NCBI RefSeq assembly: GCF_025836975.1
Contig: NZ_CP107548.1
Coordinates: 1,116,001-1,180,000 of the forward strand
Direction: 5' to 3'
DNA length: 64,000 bases
DNA from: Pollutimonas sp. M17
Lineage (GTDB): Bacteria > Pseudomonadota > Gammaproteobacteria > Burkholderiales > Burkholderiaceae_B
The first letter of the stretch is position 1. Every line of letters begins with the position of its first letter. Below are positions 1 through 8,254 of the stretch, in pieces. The position numbers and the translations under genes were made by a program. The notes under the pieces were generated by a model that saw only the letters and a list, made by a program, of their open reading frames with translations, did no database searches and was not told the origin of the DNA.

Positions 1-43
1 GTTCCGCACGCCATTGGGCGTCGGTCTTTTCAATTTTGTCCAT
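1..43 (-). CDS. msrB: peptide-methionine (R)-S-oxide reductase MsrB, first 14 codons only
   Basis: Only the 5' end lies in the window; the gene runs off the left edge on the minus strand. The ATG is at 43 and the readable N-terminus is MDKIEKTDAQWRAE. This matches the usual opening of MsrB (a short acidic/lysine stretch followed by a D-x-x-W-R segment). MsrB reduces methionine-R-sulfoxide in proteins. The Zn-binding and catalytic Cys motifs lie outside the window, so the call rests on a short stretch. It is divergent from the liv operon that starts at 368. Confidence 0.6.
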   Translation of the reverse strand, partial: MDKIEKTDAQWRAE

Positions 44-367
44 ATCTGTACCTATAGAAAAACAGGCGGGCTTTACCTGCCATGTTAATCGACTTTGCGC
101 GGGGCAAGTGGTTCCCCTGGTCTTTTGAAATCTATTTTTTGACCTGTCTATGCAGGGAATCCCCTAAAAGACTTTGTATCCGTTTTTGTCGATAATTTCC
201 AATCACCCGTCATAATCGCTAGAACCTTAAACTATCGCAGCCAAAAACGACTGTTTTTTGCCGGTCAAAAGTGATACGTTTATTTGGATAACGGGCTGGT
301 TTTTGTATAACGTTAGATTCGCCACTTCCCGGGACGGCGAATGTCATGTCTACCATGGAGACAAGCA
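44..367. other. msrB/liv intergenic region
   Basis: These 324 bases have no convincing gene. They are visibly more AT-rich than their surroundings, as expected for a divergent promoter region. A possible sigma-70 promoter for the liv operon lies at 284-311 (listed separately). An in-frame upstream ATG at 341 could extend the first liv protein by nine residues, but that start has no ribosome-binding site as good as the one before 368. Confidence 0.6.
284..311 (+). promoter_or_regulatory. candidate promoter of the first liv operon
   Basis: TTGGAT (284-289) and TATAAC (306-311) are separated by 16 bases, close to the sigma-70 consensus, and lie 57 bases upstream of the ATG at 368. Assigned by motif only. 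Confidence 0.4.
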
Positions 368-1537
368 ATGAATATTAATCAGTCAATTCGACTTTCGGTG
401 CTGGCCGGCGCGATCGCCCTGTCCATGCCCTTGATGGCTTCGGCCCAGATCAAGGTCGGCATCACGGTCGCCAGCACCGGGCCTGCCGCTTCGCTGGGCA
501 TTCCCGAGCGCAATACCGTTGCCTTGCTGCCCACCGAGGTTGCCGGTCAGAAAATCGAATACATCGTTCTGGACGACGGCACCGACACCACGGTTGCCGT
601 CAAGAACATGCGCAAGCTGATTACCGACGACAATGTCGACGTTGTGGTCGGAACCTCGGTGACTCCCGGTTCGCTGGCCATGGTCGACGTGGCGGGCGAA
701 ACCAAGACGCCCATGATCAGCGTAGCCGCCAACGCCAAGATCGTCGAGCCCGTCGAAGGCGCCCGCCAATGGGTCTTCAAGACGCCCCAGAACGACCAGT
801 TGATGGCCGGCGCGCTGGCCGACGCCATGGAGAAGCAGGGCGTCAAGACCCTGGGCTTCATCGGCTACACCGATGCTTACGGCGAAGGCTGGCTCAACGT
901 GATGACCGAGGCCGCCAAAGCCAAAGGCATCAAGATGGTCGCGGTCGAGCGCTATGGCCGCACCGATACCAGCGTAACGGGCCAGACCCTGAAGCTGGTG
1001 GCCGCCAAGCCCGACGGCATCCTGGTGGCCGGTTCCGGCACGCCGGTGGCCCTGCCTCAACGCGAACTCAAAAGCCGCGGCTACAAGGGCATCATGTACC
1101 AGACCCACGGCGCCGCCAACAACGACGTATTGCGCGTCTGCGGCAAAGACTGCAACGACATGATCCTGCCTGCCGGTCCGCTGCTGGTGGCCGACCAGTT
1201 GCCCGACAGCAACCCGGTCAAGAAAAGCGCACTCGAGTACAAAACCAAGTACGAAGCCAAGTACGGCGAAGGCACCATCAATACGTTCGGCGGCCATATG
1301 TGGGATGCCGGCCTGCTGATTTCCACGGCCATTCCCCATGCCCTGAAAACGGGCGCCAAGCCGGGCACAGCCGAGTTCCGCAAGGCCATGCGCGACGCCA
1401 TCGAGCAGATCAAGGACCTGCCGGCTTCGCAAGGGGTGTTTTCCATGTCCGCCACGGATCACGCAGGCTTCGACAAGCGCGCACGCGTCATCGTCAAGGT
1501 GGTCGACGGCAAATGGACGTACCAGCCTGACCTGTAA
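368..1537 (+). CDS. Liv-type ABC transporter periplasmic substrate-binding protein (cluster 1)
   Basis: This 389-residue periplasmic-binding protein belongs to the branched-chain amino acid (type I fold) family. Residues 1-26 form a signal peptide (basic start, hydrophobic core, ASA before the likely cleavage site). The mature protein opens with IKVGITVASTGPAA, the typical first beta strand and ligand loop of Liv-type proteins. I chose ATG 368 because GGAG (357-360) sits seven bases ahead of it; ATG 341 is less well placed. It is the first gene of an operon with both permeases and both ATPases, so it should capture the substrate for that importer. The substrate cannot be read from sequence: the family also takes up amides, aromatic acids and other carboxylates. 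Confidence 0.85.
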   Translation: MNINQSIRLSVLAGAIALSMPLMASAQIKVGITVASTGPAASLGIPERNTVALLPTEVAGQKIEYIVLDDGTDTTVAVKNMRKLITDDNVDVVVGTSVTPGSLAMVDVAGETKTPMISVAANAKIVEPVEGARQWVFKTPQNDQLMAGALADAMEKQGVKTLGFIGYTDAYGEGWLNVMTEAAKAKGIKMVAVERYGRTDTSVTGQTLKLVAAKPDGILVAGSGTPVALPQRELKSRGYKGIMYQTHGAANNDVLRVCGKDCNDMILPAGPLLVADQLPDSNPVKKSALEYKTKYEAKYGEGTINTFGGHMWDAGLLISTAIPHALKTGAKPGTAEFRKAMRDAIEQIKDLPASQGVFSMSATDHAGFDKRARVIVKVVDGKWTYQPDL

Positions 1538-1655
1538 CACCGGAGCCGCATGCCGGCGCCACGCTTTCACGGCGCGGCCCGGGCATGCGCTTCACATCGA
1601 TTCGTTGTAGGGGCGCAAGGCGTTTCTTGCGCCCCGACTTCTTGGTTTTCCGGAA

Positions 1656-2693
1656 ATGGATACGACAATAGTACTCATACTGCTGCAGGATGGCGTCATG
1701 AACGGCGCCATTTATGCGCTGTTGGGCCTGGCGCTTGTGCTGGTGTTCGTGGTGACCCGCGTCATCTTCATACCGCAAGGCGAATTCGTCGCCTTTGGCG
1801 CACTGACGCTGGCCTTCATGGTGAATGGGCGCATCCCGGGAACCGTCAACCTGCTGCTCATCGTGGGCGCCTTGGTCTTCGCGGTCGAGCTCCTGGCCGC
1901 TCTGCGCAGCAGCAACTGGAACGGCATGGCCAAGACCTTCTCATGGTCTTTGCTGCTGCCGTTGGTGCTTTATCTGCTTGCCCCCTATATCGTCAGCAAG
2001 GACACCTCGCTGTGGATCAATGTCCTGTTTTCCATGGCCCTGGTCGTGCCGCTGGGACCCATGCTTTACCGCCTGGTGTACCAGCCGGTGGCCGAGGCCA
2101 GCGTGCTGGTGCTGCTCATCATTTCGGTGGCGGTGCATTTCGCGCTTACCGGGCTGGCCCTGGTCTTCTTCGGCGCCGAAGGCTGGCGCACGCCGCCCTT
2201 CATGGAAGGCGAAGTGCAAATGGGCGTGGTCAGCTGGTCGGCGCAAACCTTTTTCGTGCTGGGCACCTGCGCCTTGCTCATATTGGGCCTTTGGATATTC
2301 TTCGGCAAAACGCTGTATGGCCGCGCCTTGCGCGCCACGGCCGTCAACCGCCGCGGCGCGCGCCTGGTCGGCATCAGCACCAATATGTCGGGCAGCCTGA
2401 CCTTCACCCTGGCCGCCGCCATCGGCGCCTTGTCGGGCATGCTGATCGCGCCCGTGACCACCATTTATTACGACACCGGCTTTCTGATCGGCCTGAAGGG
2501 CTTTGTGGCCGCCATCTTCGGCGGGCTCATCAGCTACCCCGTGGCGGCCGGCGGAGCCATCTTCGTGGGCGTACTTGAAGCATTTTCGTCGTTCTGGGCC
2601 AGCGCCTACAAAGAGGTCATTGTGTTCACGCTGATCATCCCCGTGCTGCTTTGGCGTTCCTTCGGCGCGCATCATGCCGACGATGAGGAGTAA
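1656..2693 (+). CDS. Liv-type ABC transporter permease, LivH family (cluster 1)
   Basis: This 345-residue inner-membrane protein is very hydrophobic, with about eight to ten predicted membrane spans. The N-terminal segment ([17 protein letters not shown], then [10 protein letters not shown]) matches the LivH pattern in which the first span is followed by a G-E-F/H-hydrophobic motif. It carries an unusual polar insertion around residues 85-95 compared with a minimal LivH of about 290-300 residues. It would form one half of the transmembrane channel, paired with the permease half of the next gene. The stop codon lies four bases before the next start, so the two are probably translationally coupled. 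Confidence 0.85.
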   Translation: MDTTIVLILLQDGVMNGAIYALLGLALVLVFVVTRVIFIPQGEFVAFGALTLAFMVNGRIPGTVNLLLIVGALVFAVELLAALRSSNWNGMAKTFSWSLLLPLVLYLLAPYIVSKDTSLWINVLFSMALVVPLGPMLYRLVYQPVAEASVLVLLIISVAVHFALTGLALVFFGAEGWRTPPFMEGEVQMGVVSWSAQTFFVLGTCALLILGLWIFFGKTLYGRALRATAVNRRGARLVGISTNMSGSLTFTLAAAIGALSGMLIAPVTTIYYDTGFLIGLKGFVAAIFGGLISYPVAAGGAIFVGVLEAFSSFWASAYKEVIVFTLIIPVLLWRSFGAHHADDEE

Positions 2694-2697
2694 GCAG

Positions 2698-4554
2698 ATG
2701 AATCGTTTATTGCTCGCCGTTGTCGTGCTGGCGCTGGCCGCGCTTCCCCTGATTCCGGCCACGCCCGAATTCTGGATTACGCATCTCAATTACATCGGGC
2801 TGGCAAGCCTGGTCGTGCTGGGGCTGGTCCTGCTGACCGGCATAGGCGGCCTGACGTCCTTCGGGCAGGCCGCGTTCGTCGGCATAGGGGCCTACACCAC
2901 CGCCTGGCTGACCACGGCCGTGGGCTGGTCGCCCTGGGTGGCGCTGCTGATCGGCCTCATGCTGACCTTCCTGGTCGCCTATGTGCTGGGCGCCATCACG
3001 CTGCGGCTGTCCGGCCATTACCTGCCGCTGGGCACCATAGCCTGGTGCCTGTCGCTGTATTACCTGTTCGGCAATCTTGAATTCCTGGGCCAGTATGACG
3101 GCATCGCCGGCATCGCGCCCATCGAATTCTTCGGTTTCTCGTTGGGCAAGGGCCGCCATATCTATTACCTGATCTGGGTCTTCGTCCTGCTGTCCATGCT
3201 GGCAACGCGCAACCTGCTGGATTCCCGCCCCGGCCGCGCCATACGCGCCCTGAAAAGCGGCGGCGGCATGGCCGAATCCTTCGGCATCGACATGGCCCGC
3301 TACAAAGTCATCATCTTTGTGTACGCGGCCTTGCTGGCCTGCGTTTCGGGATGGCTTTACGCGCACATGCAGCGCGCCGTCAGTCCCAGCCCTTTCGGCC
3401 TGAACTATGGCATCGAATATCTGTTCATGGCGGTGGTGGGCGGCGCGGGCAGCGTGTGGGGCGCCGTGCTGGGTTCGGGGCTGATCCTGACCCTGAAGGA
3501 CCAGCTGCAGAACGTCCTGCCCAAAATCCTCGACACCAGCTCCAACTTCGAGCTCATCGTATTCGGCGTCCTGATGATACTGGTGCTGCAATACGCGCGC
3601 GACGGCATCTGGCCCATCCTGTCCTCGTGGTGGCTGGCGCTGACCGGCAAGTCCGAACGCCGGCGCATTGCGCCTCCGCCCCAGGCCCCCGACCTGCTGC
3701 AGCGGCCCAGGCCCGCCAAAGGCTCGCTGGTGCTTGAGGTCGACTCGATACGCAAGGAGTTCGGCGGCCTGGTTGCCGTGAACGACATCAGCTTCTCGCT
3801 CAAGGCCGGCGAAATCATGGGCCTGATCGGCCCCAACGGCGCCGGCAAAAGCACCACCTTCAATCTCATCACCGGCGTGCTGCCCGCCACAAGGGGCAAG
3901 GTCCGCTTCCTGGGCGAAAGGCTGGATGTCCTGCCGTCGCGCGAAATCGCCCGCCTGGGTGTGGGGCGCACCTTCCAGCATGTGCAGCTGCTGCCCACCA
4001 TGACCGTGCTCGAGAACGTGGCCCTGGGCGCGCACCTGCGCAACAAGGTCGGCGTCCTGTCCGCCGCCCTGCGCACCGAACGGCGCGACGAGGCCGAGCT
4101 GCTGCACGAGGCCGCCAAGCAATTGCAGCGCGTCGGACTGGGCGATTACCTGTACGAACAGGCCGGCAACCTGGCCCTGGGCCAGCAGCGCATACTTGAA
4201 ATCGCGCGCGCCCTGGCCGCCGACCCCGTCCTGCTGCTGCTGGACGAGCCTGCGGCGGGCTTGCGCTACAAAGAAAAGCAGGAACTGGCCGGTGTCCTGG
4301 ATCAGCTCCGCCAGGAAGGCATGAGCATCCTGCTGGTCGAGCACGATATGGATTTTGTGATGAATCTTACCGATCACCTGGTCGTGATGGACTTCGGCAC
4401 CAAGCTGGCCGAAGGCCTGCCCGCCGACATCCAGCGCAACCCCGCCGTGCTGGAAGCCTACCTGGGCGGCATCGACGACGACTTCAATTTCGACGACCCG
4501 CCGGGCGCCGCCCACGGCGCTCCTGCGGCATCCGGAGCGGGAGGCATGGCATGA
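2698..4554 (+). CDS. fused LivM permease - LivG ATPase (cluster 1)
   Basis: A 618-residue fusion. Residues 1 to about 320 are a LivM-type permease (multiple spans, [17 protein letters not shown] motif). A proline-rich linker follows at about 320-342. From about residue 343 there is a complete ABC ATPase: Walker [10 protein letters not shown] near 378, signature LALGQQR near 492, Walker B LLLLLDEP with its Asp near 516, and the H-loop EHDMD. I chose ATG 2698 because GAGGAG (2685-2690) precedes it; the in-frame ATG at 2674 lies inside the upstream gene. The permease half would pair with the LivH-like protein, and the ATPase half with the separate LivF. The last ~25 residues are acidic then Ala/Gly-rich. 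Confidence 0.88.
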   Translation: MNRLLLAVVVLALAALPLIPATPEFWITHLNYIGLASLVVLGLVLLTGIGGLTSFGQAAFVGIGAYTTAWLTTAVGWSPWVALLIGLMLTFLVAYVLGAITLRLSGHYLPLGTIAWCLSLYYLFGNLEFLGQYDGIAGIAPIEFFGFSLGKGRHIYYLIWVFVLLSMLATRNLLDSRPGRAIRALKSGGGMAESFGIDMARYKVIIFVYAALLACVSGWLYAHMQRAVSPSPFGLNYGIEYLFMAVVGGAGSVWGAVLGSGLILTLKDQLQNVLPKILDTSSNFELIVFGVLMILVLQYARDGIWPILSSWWLALTGKSERRRIAPPPQAPDLLQRPRPAKGSLVLEVDSIRKEFGGLVAVNDISFSLKAGEIMGLIGPNGAGKSTTFNLITGVLPATRGKVRFLGERLDVLPSREIARLGVGRTFQHVQLLPTMTVLENVALGAHLRNKVGVLSAALRTERRDEAELLHEAAKQLQRVGLGDYLYEQAGNLALGQQRILEIARALAADPVLLLLDEPAAGLRYKEKQELAGVLDQLRQEGMSILLVEHDMDFVMNLTDHLVVMDFGTKLAEGLPADIQRNPAVLEAYLGGIDDDFNFDDPPGAAHGAPAASGAGGMA

Positions 4555-5330
4555 GCAGCGGCAACAAACCCAAGCACCCCATCCTGCAGGTCACCGACCT
4601 GTCCGCCCGCTACGGCAAGGTCAACGCGGTCGTCGGCGCCAACATCTCCGTCACCCGCGGCAGCATTGTCACCGTCATCGGCGGCAACGGGGCGGGCAAG
4701 TCCACCTTGCTCAATTCCATCATGGGATCCCTGCCCGCCACCGGCAACTGCTCCGGGTCCGTGCAGTACCTGGGCTCTGAAATCGGTTCGTGGCAGGTCG
4801 AACGCCGCGTGTCCGACGGCATCTCGCTGGTGCCCGAAAGGCGCGAACTGTTCGGCAGCATGTCCGTCGAAGACAATCTGCTGCTGGGCGGCTTCCGCCT
4901 GTACCGCGCCGGCAAGCACGGCTGGAAGGAAACCATCAACGAGGTCTACGACCTGTTCCCGCGATTGCGCGAACGCAAGGCGCAGCAGGCCGGTACCCTG
5001 TCGGGCGGCGAACGCCAGATGTTGGCCGTCGGCCGCGCACTGATGGCACAACCCCAGCTGCTGATGCTCGATGAGCCCAGCCTGGGCCTGGCTCCTCGCA
5101 TCGTCCGCGAAATCTTCCAGATCATCGCCCGCCTGCGCAGCACCGGCGTGGCCATACTGCTTGTCGAACAAAACGCCCGCGCCGCCTTGCAGGTGGCCGA
5201 TTACGGCTATGTGCTGGAAACGGGCGAAGTCGTCCTTGAAGGGAAGGCCAAGGAACTCAGCGGCAATCCGCGCGTTATTGAAAGCTATCTGGGTTTGGGG
5301 AACGCCAAGAAAGAAGCCGCTGGCGCTTGA
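4551..5330 (+). CDS. Liv-type ABC transporter ATP-binding protein, LivF family (cluster 1)
   Basis: A 259-residue cytoplasmic ATPase. Walker A is GGNGAGKST at residues 44-52, the signature is LSGGERQ, Walker B is [11 protein letters not shown], and the H-loop region is LLVEQN, which is characteristic of LivF rather than LivG. It overlaps the upstream fusion gene by ATGA, so translation is probably coupled. It is the last gene of the operon. No terminator hairpin with a U-tract is visible after it; the non-coding region with the two structured repeats follows. Confidence 0.88.
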   Translation: MSSGNKPKHPILQVTDLSARYGKVNAVVGANISVTRGSIVTVIGGNGAGKSTLLNSIMGSLPATGNCSGSVQYLGSEIGSWQVERRVSDGISLVPERRELFGSMSVEDNLLLGGFRLYRAGKHGWKETINEVYDLFPRLRERKAQQAGTLSGGERQMLAVGRALMAQPQLLMLDEPSLGLAPRIVREIFQIIARLRSTGVAILLVEQNARAALQVADYGYVLETGEVVLEGKAKELSGNPRVIESYLGLGNAKKEAAGA

Positions 5331-5499
5331 CAGGGCATTTCCCTGAGCAACTCTGGAACGCCGGCCGGTTCCACTATGAATCCGCCGGCGCATTGCCATG
5401 CTAATTTTGGGTCAACACCCTTCGTTCTGCGTGTTGCTAGAGTCCAGGGCACATGCATTGCAAAGGTATGCGTCGGACTTGCATCACGCAGTTCAGCAA

Positions 5500-5720
5500 G
5501 GCACGGCTGGCAGGCCTGGGGCCGTGCTCCCATCGCTTCGGCCCCTGCGGGGCTACCCTTGTCCTTGCTTCGCGGCGGGAGCCGGGCGTGAACTCGCCGG
5601 ATATCAGCCGCCTGTGGGCTGATATCCGGCTCAGACAGCACGCCCTCTTACGCTCCCACCGCGAAGCAAGGCCTGCGGCTTGCTCAAAGGTCGCCCGGCC
5701 CCAGGCCCGCCAGCCGTGCC
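5500..5720 (-). repeat. structured repeat copy A (candidate RNA element)
   Basis: Copy A of a four-member family. On the plus strand the outer stem is 5500-5523 with 5697-5720. The second stem is 5563-5581 with 5653-5671, a 7-bp stem is 5584-5590 (GGGCGTG) with 5639-5645 (CACGCCC), and the apical hairpin is 5596-5609 with 5617-5630, loop GCCTGTG. A small hairpin (GCCCC-TGC-GGGGC) lies at 5541-5553. Conserved blocks shared with the other copies include GCTTGCTCAAAGGT, TCTTACG and CTCAGACA. The two stem mismatches (A-C and C-A on plus) become U-G and G-U on the minus strand, so the minus strand is given as the likely RNA strand. It is inverted relative to copy B. Confidence 0.8.
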
Positions 5721-5899
5721 AGCGCAAGGAATCAGAAAGCCCCCAAACGCTGCGGTGCCGCAAGCATGGGAGGGCACGCTTTAATCGGATTTGGTGGAAG
5801 CGCATGATTCAAGTCGCCGCGCCCATTCCTGCATATCATACTGATGCGAATAGGCTCCCCAACCTTCGCCATGGATGCTCGCGACTCATGGACCTTGAA

Positions 5900-6118
5900 G
5901 GCGTGGCGGGTAAGCCGGGGGCGGGCGACCTTTGAGCAAGCCGCGGCCATTGCTTCAAGGCGGGGGCGTAAGAGGGCGTGCTGTCTGAGTGAGTTTTCAG
6001 CCCACAGGCGGCTGAAAACTCACGAGTTCACGCCCGGCCTCCGCTTTGAAGCAATGGCAAGGGTAGCCCCGCAGGGGCCGCAGCGATGGGAGCACGGTCC
6101 CGGCTTACCCGCTACGCC
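5900..6118 (+). repeat. structured repeat copy B (candidate RNA element)
   Basis: Copy B, opposite orientation to A, C and D. The outer stem is 5900-5923 with 6095-6118, the second stem 5947-5965 with 6039-6057, the 7-bp stem 5974-5980 with 6029-6035, and the apical hairpin 5989-6002 with 6010-6023. The loop is the exact complement of the loop in copies A and C. The small hairpin is 6066-6078. Four stem mismatches (two in the outer stem, two in the second) are G-U on this strand. The distal half of the apical stem (GTGAGTTTT) is unrelated to copy A (GCCGGATAT) yet fully paired. The 3' flank reads as the complement of TTTCTTAAACGGCG, close to the flank of copy D. Confidence 0.8.
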
Positions 6119-6254
6119 GTTTAAGAAACCAGGAAGCCCAGCGCAAGAACCAGAGACAACCGACCTACGAGCCGCGCCGCTTAAGGAAAACTGGAACGTC
6201 AGCTTGAGAATAACAAGAGGCCAAAAAAAACCAATCCAGGAAGCATCCCGAACA

Positions 6255-6289
6255 GAAAAAAGGGCGCCCATTTAAAAACAGGCGCCCTT
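6255..6289 (-). terminator. intrinsic terminator of the second liv operon
   Basis: The arms at 6260-6268 and 6281-6289 (AAGGGCGCC and its complement) flank an 11-12 base A/T-rich loop. An A-run at 6255-6260 gives the U-tract on the minus strand. It lies just after the livM stop (6314), so it ends minus-strand transcription. Confidence 0.8.
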
Positions 6290-6313
6290 GATCATGGCTA
6301 ATGGAAACGCAGT

Positions 6314-7279
6314 TCAGGCCTTCTTGTACCGATGGACCAGTTCCCCGATAATCCCGCGCCGGAACGCCATCACGCAGATGATGAAGATCAGCCCGATCAC
6401 GATCGTCACCGACTCGCCCAGCACCTGGAACCATTGCACCCCCGTGGACTGGCTGAGGAAGCGCCCGAATTCGCCCACCTTGTTCTCCAGCATCACCACG
6501 ATGAACGCGCCCAGCACCGGCCCGGTGAACGTGCCCAGGCCGCCGATCAGCGTCATCAGGATCACCATCCCCGACATCTGCCAGGTCGCGTCCGACAAGG
6601 TCGCCGACACGAACACCAGCGCCTTGGTCGCGCCGGCCAGCCCGGCCAGCGCCGCCGAGATCACGAAGGCCAGCAGCTTGAAGTTGTCCACGTTGTAGCC
6701 CAGCGAGATCGTGCGCGGCTCGTTCTCGCGCAGCGCCTTGAGCACCTGCCCGAAGGGCGAATTGACCGTGCGCCAGCACACCGCGTAGCCGAACACGAAG
6801 ATCGCCATCACCACGTAGTACAGGTTGATGTCCTGCGACAGGTCCAGCCCCAGCAGCGTGCCGCGCGGGATGCCCTGCAGCCCGTCCTCGCCATGCGTGA
6901 ACGGCGCCTGCAAAAAGAAGAAGAACACCATCTGCGCCATGGCCAGCGTGATCATCGCAAAGTAGATGCCGCTGCGCCGGATGGCCAGCGCCCCCATGAC
7001 CAGGCCCATCAGCGCGGCCACCGCCGTGCCAAAGAGCAGCCCCAGCGCCGTGGACCAGCCCCACACCGCCATCGCGTGCCCGGCCGCGTACGCCGCCCCG
7101 CCCAGAAAGGCCGCATGCCCGAAGGACAGCAGCCCCGTGTAGCCCAGCAGCAGGTTGAACGCGCAGGCGAACAGCGCGTAGCACATGACCTTCATCACGA
7201 AGATCGGATAGGCGCCCAGCGCCGGCAGCAGCGCCAGCACGAGCACCGCCACAAGAGAGCCGATGACTTGACGGTTCAT
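6314..7279 (-). CDS. Liv-type ABC transporter permease, LivM family (cluster 2)
   Basis: A 321-residue hydrophobic membrane protein with LivM hallmarks: NLLLGYTGLLSFGHAAFLGG near the N-terminus, then repeated hydrophobic spans. It is about the usual length of LivM. The start at 7279 overlaps the upstream livH by ATGA; a longer frame running upstream is an accident of overlap with livH. It forms the importer channel together with LivH. It is the last gene of a five-gene operon ordered ATPase G, ATPase F, binding protein, LivH, LivM, with a strong terminator after it. Confidence 0.88.
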   Translation of the reverse strand: MNRQVIGSLVAVLVLALLPALGAYPIFVMKVMCYALFACAFNLLLGYTGLLSFGHAAFLGGAAYAAGHAMAVWGWSTALGLLFGTAVAALMGLVMGALAIRRSGIYFAMITLAMAQMVFFFFLQAPFTHGEDGLQGIPRGTLLGLDLSQDINLYYVVMAIFVFGYAVCWRTVNSPFGQVLKALRENEPRTISLGYNVDNFKLLAFVISAALAGLAGATKALVFVSATLSDATWQMSGMVILMTLIGGLGTFTGPVLGAFIVVMLENKVGEFGRFLSQSTGVQWFQVLGESVTIVIGLIFIICVMAFRRGIIGELVHRYKKA

Positions 7280-8163
7280 TTTTCCTTCCCAAACAGACCG
7301 GCCGGACGCAGCAGCAGCACGATGACCATAATGATGAAGACCACGGTGTTGGACGCCTCGGGCCAGAACACCTTGGTCAGCCCCTCGATCACCCCCAGGC
7401 CCAGGCCCGTGACGATCGAGCCCATGATCGAGCCCATGCCCCCGATCACCACCACCGCGAACACCACGATGATCAGGTTCGAGCCCATCAGCGGCGAGAC
7501 CTGCATGATGGGCGCGGCCAGCACCCCGGCAAAGCCGGCCAGCGCCACGCCGAACCCGTAGGTCAGGGTCACCACCAGCGGCACATTGACCCCGAAGGCC
7601 TCGACCAGCTTGGGGTTCTCGGTGCCCGCGCGCAGCAGCGCGCCCAGGCGGGTCTTCTCGATGACGAACCAGGTGGCCAGGCACACCAGGATGGAGGCCA
7701 CCACCACCCAGGCCCGGTAGATGGGCAGGTACATGAAGCCCAGGTTCACCCCGCCCTTCAGAAGCTCGGGCGTGGGGTAGGGCTGGCCCGAGACGCCGTA
7801 CAGGCTGCGAAACAGCCCCTCGATGAGCAGGGTCAGCCCGAAGGTGAGCAGCAGCCCGTACAAGTGATCCAGCTTGTACAGGTGGCGGATCAGCGCGCGC
7901 TCGGTCAGGATGCCGAAGGCGCCCACCACGATGGGGGCGATGATCAGCATCAGCCAGTAGTTCAGGCCCAGGTACTGCAGGCCCATCCAGGCGATGAAGG
8001 CGCCCAGCATGTACAGCGCGCCGTGCGCGAAGTTGATGATGTTCAGCAGTCCGAATATGACCGCCAGGCCCAGTGAAAGCACAGCATAAAACGAGCCGTT
8101 CACCAGGCCCAGCAGCAGTTGCCCGAGCAGCGCCTGGATGGGTATGCCGAAGAGTGCAGTCAT
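7276..8163 (-). CDS. Liv-type ABC transporter permease, LivH family (cluster 2)
   Basis: A 295-residue integral membrane protein, typical in length for LivH. It carries LSLGLAVIFGLLNIINFAHG, the strongly conserved LivH motif, near residues 30-50. About eight membrane spans are expected. It overlaps livM by four bases. Upstream, a hairpin-containing 91-base gap separates it from the binding-protein gene, an arrangement often seen where the binding protein must be made in excess over the membrane components. Confidence 0.9.
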   Translation of the reverse strand: MTALFGIPIQALLGQLLLGLVNGSFYAVLSLGLAVIFGLLNIINFAHGALYMLGAFIAWMGLQYLGLNYWLMLIIAPIVVGAFGILTERALIRHLYKLDHLYGLLLTFGLTLLIEGLFRSLYGVSGQPYPTPELLKGGVNLGFMYLPIYRAWVVVASILVCLATWFVIEKTRLGALLRAGTENPKLVEAFGVNVPLVVTLTYGFGVALAGFAGVLAAPIMQVSPLMGSNLIIVVFAVVVIGGMGSIMGSIVTGLGLGVIEGLTKVFWPEASNTVVFIIMVIVLLLRPAGLFGKEK

Positions 8164-8210
8164 AACGATAAGAGATCCGTGACGGGGCTAGGGACAGCCC
8201 CGGTTGAAAC

Positions 8211-8243
8211 AAGAGGCCCTCCGCTGTGGCGGAGGCGCCTCTT
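8211..8243 (-). promoter_or_regulatory. hairpin between binding-protein and permease genes
   Basis: A strong near-perfect hairpin: 8211-8224 pairs with 8229-8243 around loop TGTG, with one bulge. It lies 12 bases after the binding-protein stop and about 48 bases before the livH start. It has no U-tract, so it is more likely an mRNA-stabilising or attenuating structure than a full terminator. This position fits differential expression of the binding protein. Confidence 0.55.
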
Positions 8244-8254
8244 GAAAGTGCATT

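Larger units (their letters stand above)
5331..6254. other. non-coding region between the two liv operons
   Basis: About 920 bases without a credible gene. Two inverted copies of the structured repeat (5500-5720 and 5900-6118) fill almost half of it. Several long open frames cross the repeats but are a by-product of GC-rich stems: the reading frame is not kept between copies. The 179 bases between the copies (5721-5899) show no clear feature. Bases 6119-6254 are purine-rich with no identifiable element. Confidence 0.7.

Noticed and set aside
383-1570. Long minus-strand frame opposite the first binding-protein gene
   Set aside because: His/Gly/Asp-rich antisense frame typical of high-GC DNA; the plus strand encodes a clear family member.
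5352-5369. GGAAC/GTTCC dyad after livF as a terminator
   Set aside because: Short stem, no U-tract.
5437-6275. Long open frames across repeat copies A and B on both strands, with similar peptides such as RATFEQAA
   Set aside because: The similarity follows from the shared DNA blocks. In copy C the frame shifts between blocks because the segment before the 7-bp stem has an extra base, so no protein is conserved.
6314-8212. 632-codon frame that joins livM to an upstream extension
   Set aside because: The extension is livH read in another frame. livM starts at 7279 with an ATGA overlap.
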